A stretch of DNA of 14,579 nucleotides. Origin: an uncultured Candidatus Saccharibacteria bacterium (GTDB lineage: Bacteria; Patescibacteriota; Saccharimonadia; Saccharimonadales; Saccharimonadaceae). Positions 11,644 through 14,579 of the stretch are shown here, in pieces; positions within the stretch are counted from its first letter, which is position 1; every line of letters begins with the position of its first letter. Under the pieces are notes generated by a model that saw nothing but the letters and a program-made list of their open reading frames with translations, was not told where the DNA came from and made no database searches. The stretch spans positions 1-14,579 of the forward strand of contig CAOQNC010000008.1 in assembly GCA_948511255.1 (NCBI GenBank). Reading direction: 5' to 3'. A program made the position numbers and the translations under genes.

Positions 11644-14076
11644 ATGGATTTGATTTTGCGAGGTCTCAACCCGCCTCAGGAGGAAGCAGTCAAAACGCTC
11701 GAGGGCCCGGTTTTGGTTCTCGCTGGTGCTGGCTCCGGCAAAACCAAAGTTCTCACGCATCGCATTGCAAATCTTATCATCCACGGCACTCGCCCCGACC
11801 AGATTCTCGCCGTCACTTTTACGAACAAAGCCGCGAAGGAAATGCGCGACCGCCTTTGGAAACTTCTCCGCACGAGCGACGACCAGCCTCTCGAAGTTCC
11901 TCGCAACTTTATGCCCTACATGGGAACGTTTCACGGCATTTGTGTCCGTATCCTTCATATCGAAGCTGACGCCGCCGGCATTGACCGCAACTTCACAATT
12001 TATGATTCCGAAGACCAGCTCACCCTCATCCGTCGCATCATGCGCGCCATGAATATCGCGAACGATAAAACTCTCACCCCGAAAGCCGCTCACGGCATGA
12101 TCAGCCATTGGCAAAATCTCGGCATGAGCCCTGCCGACGCTCGCCGCGAAGCCTACTACCCGAACCAGAAGCGCGCCACCGAAATCTACGAGCAATACGA
12201 ACGCGAAAAAACCGCCGCTTCCGCCCTGGATTTTGACGACTTGTTGACGAAAACTGCTGAACTTTTTGCGAAAAATCCCGAAGTTCGCGCCAAGTGGCAA
12301 CGCAAGTTCCGCCACATCCTGATCGACGAATATCAGGATACAAACATCGTCCAGTACAAGTTAATTAAGTTGCTCGTGAACGAAGACCGCAACATCTGCG
12401 TTGTCGGCGACGACTGGCAGTCGATTTATTCGTGGCGCGGCGCCGATTTTACAAATATCCTTAACTTCGAGCGCGATTTTCCCGGCGCAAAAGTTATCAA
12501 ACTCGAGCAAAACTATCGCAGCACCGGCAACATTCTCGCCGCTTCGCAAAAAATCATCAACCAGAACAAAACCCGCACCGAGAAGACTTTGTTCACTGAA
12601 TCTGGTCAAGGCGATCCGATTACGATTGAAGGTCTTACTGATGAAACCGCCGAAGCGAATTACGTCGCTCGCCAGATTACCCAGCTGAAATCCGCCGCCC
12701 ACCTTGCCTCTACTCATAATTCCGCCGCAGGGTCCGCAAAAACTTCTCATCGCACCGGCAGCTTCAGCGATTTCGCGATTCTTTACCGCACCAACGCCCA
12801 GTCTTACGCCTTTGAAAAAGCCTTCATCGCCGCCCGCATCCCCTACAAAATCATCGGTGGAGTCCGCTTCTACGACCGCAAAGAAGTCAAAGACGTCCTC
12901 GCCCTTCTCAAACTCATCGTCAATCCGGTCGACCGTGTTAGCTTCGAGCGGGTCGTGAAGAATCTACTTTCCGGCGTCGGCCCCGCTTCGCTTGAGAAAG
13001 TTTTCACTTATCTCGACGAACACTCCGAGGCTAATCTCGCCGACCTCCAGGGCCTCCTCGACACCTCCACCCTTTCTCCGAAGGCTCGTAATTCCGTCGC
13101 TCATGTTTCCAACTTTCTCCACGATATACGAAACGCCGAAGGGAATGACGACGGCGTCGGTCTTGTCCGCGAAACCACCGACCAGCCTACCGACCAATCC
13201 GCCTCCGTCACGACTATCCCTACCCCAGAAATCGTCGAGCGCATTATTAAATATTTTGATCTCCCCACAATTTTTCATAGCGACACGCCCGACGGCGAAG
13301 AGCGTATGCAAAACCTCGAAGTTCTCGCCTCAAACTCCAGTATCTATGAAACTCTCGAAGAGTTTCTCGCCGCCGCCGTGCTCCTCAGCTCTGCCGACGA
13401 AAGTGCAGGGAATGACGTCGTTTCGCTCATGACTCTCCATGCCGCGAAAGGCCTCGAGTTCCCGGTTGTCTTTATGGTCGGCATGGAAGACGGGCTTTTC
13501 CCGAGCAGTCGCTCTGACAACTCCGAAGAAGAACTCGAGGAAGAGCGTCGTCTCGCTTATGTCGGTATGACCCGCGCCATGGAAGACCTCTTCCTGACTT
13601 TCGCGAACTCCCGCTTTAGCTTCGGCGGTCGCAGTTATAATATGCCGTCTCGCTTCTTGCTTGAGCTCGGTTATAATCCTTACGGTTCCGGCGAATTCGG
13701 TGACAGCGGAGTTTTCGGCGTCGACCAGGGTAGCCTTGGCGTCTCGCCCGAGTTCTCCGTTAGCGCTCCGAGCAATTCCAGCTTTGGCAGTCTCGGTATT
13801 CTCGGCGGCGATCCTGACGGCGAGTTCGGCACACCTGCTACGCCCAGCCCCGAACCCAACATCACCGACCCTTATGCTCCGCGCCGTCGCCCGCGCCAGA
13901 CCTTCGCCTCCGACTCTACGCCCCGTCGCGCCGCATCCGCCTCGAAACTCTCCAGCCTCACTCAAAATCGTTTTCCCGAGCAAAATCGCTCCAGCTCCTC
14001 CTCGACCGACGTTTTCGATGATTTCGGCGCAAGTGACATCGACCCCTTCCCAGAAGACGTCCCGGTTTTTGAATAA
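11644..14076 (+). CDS. uvrD: ATP-dependent DNA helicase, UvrD/PcrA type (SF1)
   Basis: 3'-5' helicase of DNA repair and replication restart. All SF1A motifs are visible: Q-motif LNPPQEEAV, Walker A GAGSGKT (residues 28-34), Ia TFTNKAAKEM (58-67), motif II IDEYQDT (227-233), motif III VGDDWQSIYSWRGAD (254-268), motif IV QNYRST (289-294), motif V TLHAAKGLEFPVVF (about 597-610), motif VI RRLAYVGMTRA (about 636-646). It has 810 aa. Compared with UvrD/PcrA there is a Ser/Ala/Thr-rich insert around residues 345-375. The last 130 or so residues are low-complexity Gly/Ser/Pro with a basic patch (APRRRPRQTF) and an acidic end (DVFDDFGASDIDPFPEDVPV). The usual Tudor-like RNA polymerase-binding end is not seen. 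UvrD and PcrA cannot be told apart here. Confidence 0.93.
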   Translation: MDLILRGLNPPQEEAVKTLEGPVLVLAGAGSGKTKVLTHRIANLIIHGTRPDQILAVTFTNKAAKEMRDRLWKLLRTSDDQPLEVPRNFMPYMGTFHGICVRILHIEADAAGIDRNFTIYDSEDQLTLIRRIMRAMNIANDKTLTPKAAHGMISHWQNLGMSPADARREAYYPNQKRATEIYEQYEREKTAASALDFDDLLTKTAELFAKNPEVRAKWQRKFRHILIDEYQDTNIVQYKLIKLLVNEDRNICVVGDDWQSIYSWRGADFTNILNFERDFPGAKVIKLEQNYRSTGNILAASQKIINQNKTRTEKTLFTESGQGDPITIEGLTDETAEANYVARQITQLKSAAHLASTHNSAAGSAKTSHRTGSFSDFAILYRTNAQSYAFEKAFIAARIPYKIIGGVRFYDRKEVKDVLALLKLIVNPVDRVSFERVVKNLLSGVGPASLEKVFTYLDEHSEANLADLQGLLDTSTLSPKARNSVAHVSNFLHDIRNAEGNDDGVGLVRETTDQPTDQSASVTTIPTPEIVERIIKYFDLPTIFHSDTPDGEERMQNLEVLASNSSIYETLEEFLAAAVLLSSADESAGNDVVSLMTLHAAKGLEFPVVFMVGMEDGLFPSSRSDNSEEELEEERRLAYVGMTRAMEDLFLTFANSRFSFGGRSYNMPSRFLLELGYNPYGSGEFGDSGVFGVDQGSLGVSPEFSVSAPSNSSFGSLGILGGDPDGEFGTPATPSPEPNITDPYAPRRRPRQTFASDSTPRRAASASKLSSLTQNRFPEQNRSSSSSTDVFDDFGASDIDPFPEDVPVFE

Positions 14077-14107
14077 TAACCATAATAATTGGAGATCGGG
14101 CACAATA

Positions 14108-14290
14108 AAGGCAGCGAACGGAGAAGCCGTTGTTCCGATTGTTGTTGTTGGACGGACGAATATCGCTGGTGTCGCCGAAGATGAGGTTGTAGGCGTTGCT
14201 GCTGTTAGAGTTTGGCGTAGAAGACCAGTAGTAGCCGTAGTTGCCGGCGTTGTTGAACAGGTTGCTGGTATTCTGATTGACGTTGCCGCC
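14108..14290 (-). other. Asn-codon-rich C-terminal YWSST/NGFSVRC domain segment: candidate DGR template repeat or gene remnant
   Basis: On the minus strand 61 codons are open and contain NNAGNYGYYWSSTPNSN, SSNAYNLIF and NNNNRNNGFSVRCL. This is the C-terminal end of DUF1566/FISUMP-like (C-type-lectin-like) domains. There is no start codon or ribosome site, a TAA lies in frame at 14297-14299, and the usual N-terminal part of the domain is missing. 17 of 61 residues are Asn, 15 of them in the second half of the domain or its first loop and mostly as AAC. An isolated, AAC-rich domain end is what a DGR template repeat looks like. No reverse transcriptase is inside the window; a decayed gene is the main alternative. 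Confidence 0.5.
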
Positions 14291-14313
14291 CCTCGATTAT
14301 TATCGACGGCGGC
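14285..14313. repeat. Stem-loop at the edge of the Asn-rich segment
   Basis: GCCGCC (14285-14290) pairs with GGCGGC (14308-14313), and TCGAT (14293-14297) with ATCGA (14302-14306), leaving a 4-base loop and a small internal bulge. No T-run follows, so it is not a standard terminator. It marks the 5' edge of the Asn-rich segment. Confidence 0.55.
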
Positions 14314-14539
14314 CTAGCTCTGCTACCTATCTTGGCTAGATACTTTTCAGTCTAATCGTAAACGAGCCGAAGAAGCCTCTTTATCTTTCATCTCGCCATA
14401 GCGAGCCAGAAACTCCAGTCTAAGGCCATTGCTATCATGCAGCGCCAAAGAGGACTTCGCGATCTCCAGAAAAGAACTCAATCAAGCCGGAGCTGTCAGC
14501 CCGAGGCGTGACCTCATTCCCGTAGGTTCTTATGCCTAC
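14314..14539 (-). ncRNA. Candidate structured RNA or leader upstream of the Asn-rich segment
   Basis: From the predicted start (near 14539) the minus-strand RNA would begin with a hairpin (GTAGG/CCTAC, 8-base loop), then GAGG/CCTC (14503-14515), and a tetraloop hairpin CTCGC/GCGAG (14392-14405). No open frame longer than about 45 codons exists. A 44-residue helical stretch (TTG at 14481 to TGA at 14347, including SSFLEIAKSSLALHD and EFLARYGEMKDKEASSA) could be a piece of an Avd-like helical protein, or chance. It does not match tmRNA, 6S, RNase P or SRP RNA as far as I can see. Together with the segment at 14108-14290 it could be one transcript. Confidence 0.3.
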
Positions 14540-14545
14540 AAAATC

Positions 14546-14554
14546 ATTATAGCA
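14546..14554 (-). promoter_or_regulatory. Extended -10 box facing the Asn-rich segment
   Basis: Minus strand TGCTATAAT, with TATAAT at 14551-14546 and no -35 at the right distance. The same box style drives the leaderless core genes. Its predicted start falls at the first base of a hairpin. In another minus frame the last ten codons (EEMVRRMLVL) of a possible gene beyond the right edge end in a TAA at 14549-14547. Confidence 0.4.
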
Positions 14555-14579
14555 CTAGCATCCGGCGCACCATCTCCTC

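Noticed and set aside
13330..14103. 257-codon open frame on the minus strand opposite the uvrD 3' end
   Set aside because: It is in a different frame from the Asn-rich YWSST segment, has no recognisable domain and mirrors uvrD coding sequence.
14314..14539. tmRNA, 6S, RNase P or SRP RNA at the right end
   Set aside because: None of the conserved core sequences of these RNAs could be found on either strand.

Overview
The window looks like a chromosomal piece of a Patescibacteria/CPR bacterium, most likely a Saccharibacteria (TM7) member with moderately high GC. This is inferred from a strongly shortened alanyl-tRNA synthetase, very compact intergenic spaces, probable leaderless housekeeping genes, and the mix of core genes with small secreted proteins of unknown function. 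Stops are TAA, TAG and TGA, so the standard bacterial code fits.

Layout, left to right: the 3' part of a cysteine desulfurase (+, cut by the left edge); a secreted 396-aa protein (-); a 129-aa PD-(D/E)XK/CdiA-toxin-like nuclease (-), divergent from the tRNA thiolase mnmA (+), which carries an in-frame palindromic insertion; a secreted 210-aa protein (-); an adenine-phosphoribosyltransferase-like protein (-), divergent from two exported proteins (118 aa and about 253 aa, +); a short alaS (+); a 234-aa basic protein with an AT-hook-like motif and a candidate 18-aa peptide (+); an MFS transporter with a long cationic N-terminal tail (+); a UvrD/PcrA helicase (+); and a right end with no complete gene. 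That right end holds, on the minus strand, a promoter-like box, a stem-loop-rich stretch and an Asn-codon-rich segment that encodes the C-terminal part of a YWSST...NGFSVRC domain but has no start. The segment is best explained as a template repeat of a diversity-generating retroelement (DGR) or as a gene remnant.

Two expression styles are visible. Core genes (mnmA, alaS, the MFS gene, uvrD, plus the small nuclease) have a -10 box, usually extended (TGN), ending 6-7 bases before the ATG, with no room for a leader or a Shine-Dalgarno site. The secreted or accessory genes have a near-identical promoter (TTGACW, 17-base spacer ending TGTGS, TANAAT), a leader and usually a strong Shine-Dalgarno site. 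The secreted genes examined also prefer CTG leucine codons, whereas the core genes prefer CTC. One more perfect copy of that promoter lies antisense inside the cysteine desulfurase gene.

Functional links: cysteine desulfurase normally supplies the sulfur that MnmA puts on tRNA U34. The secreted genes share a promoter type, which suggests common expression, perhaps at the cell surface where an epibiont meets its host. All family calls are from motifs read by eye; no database search was possible.
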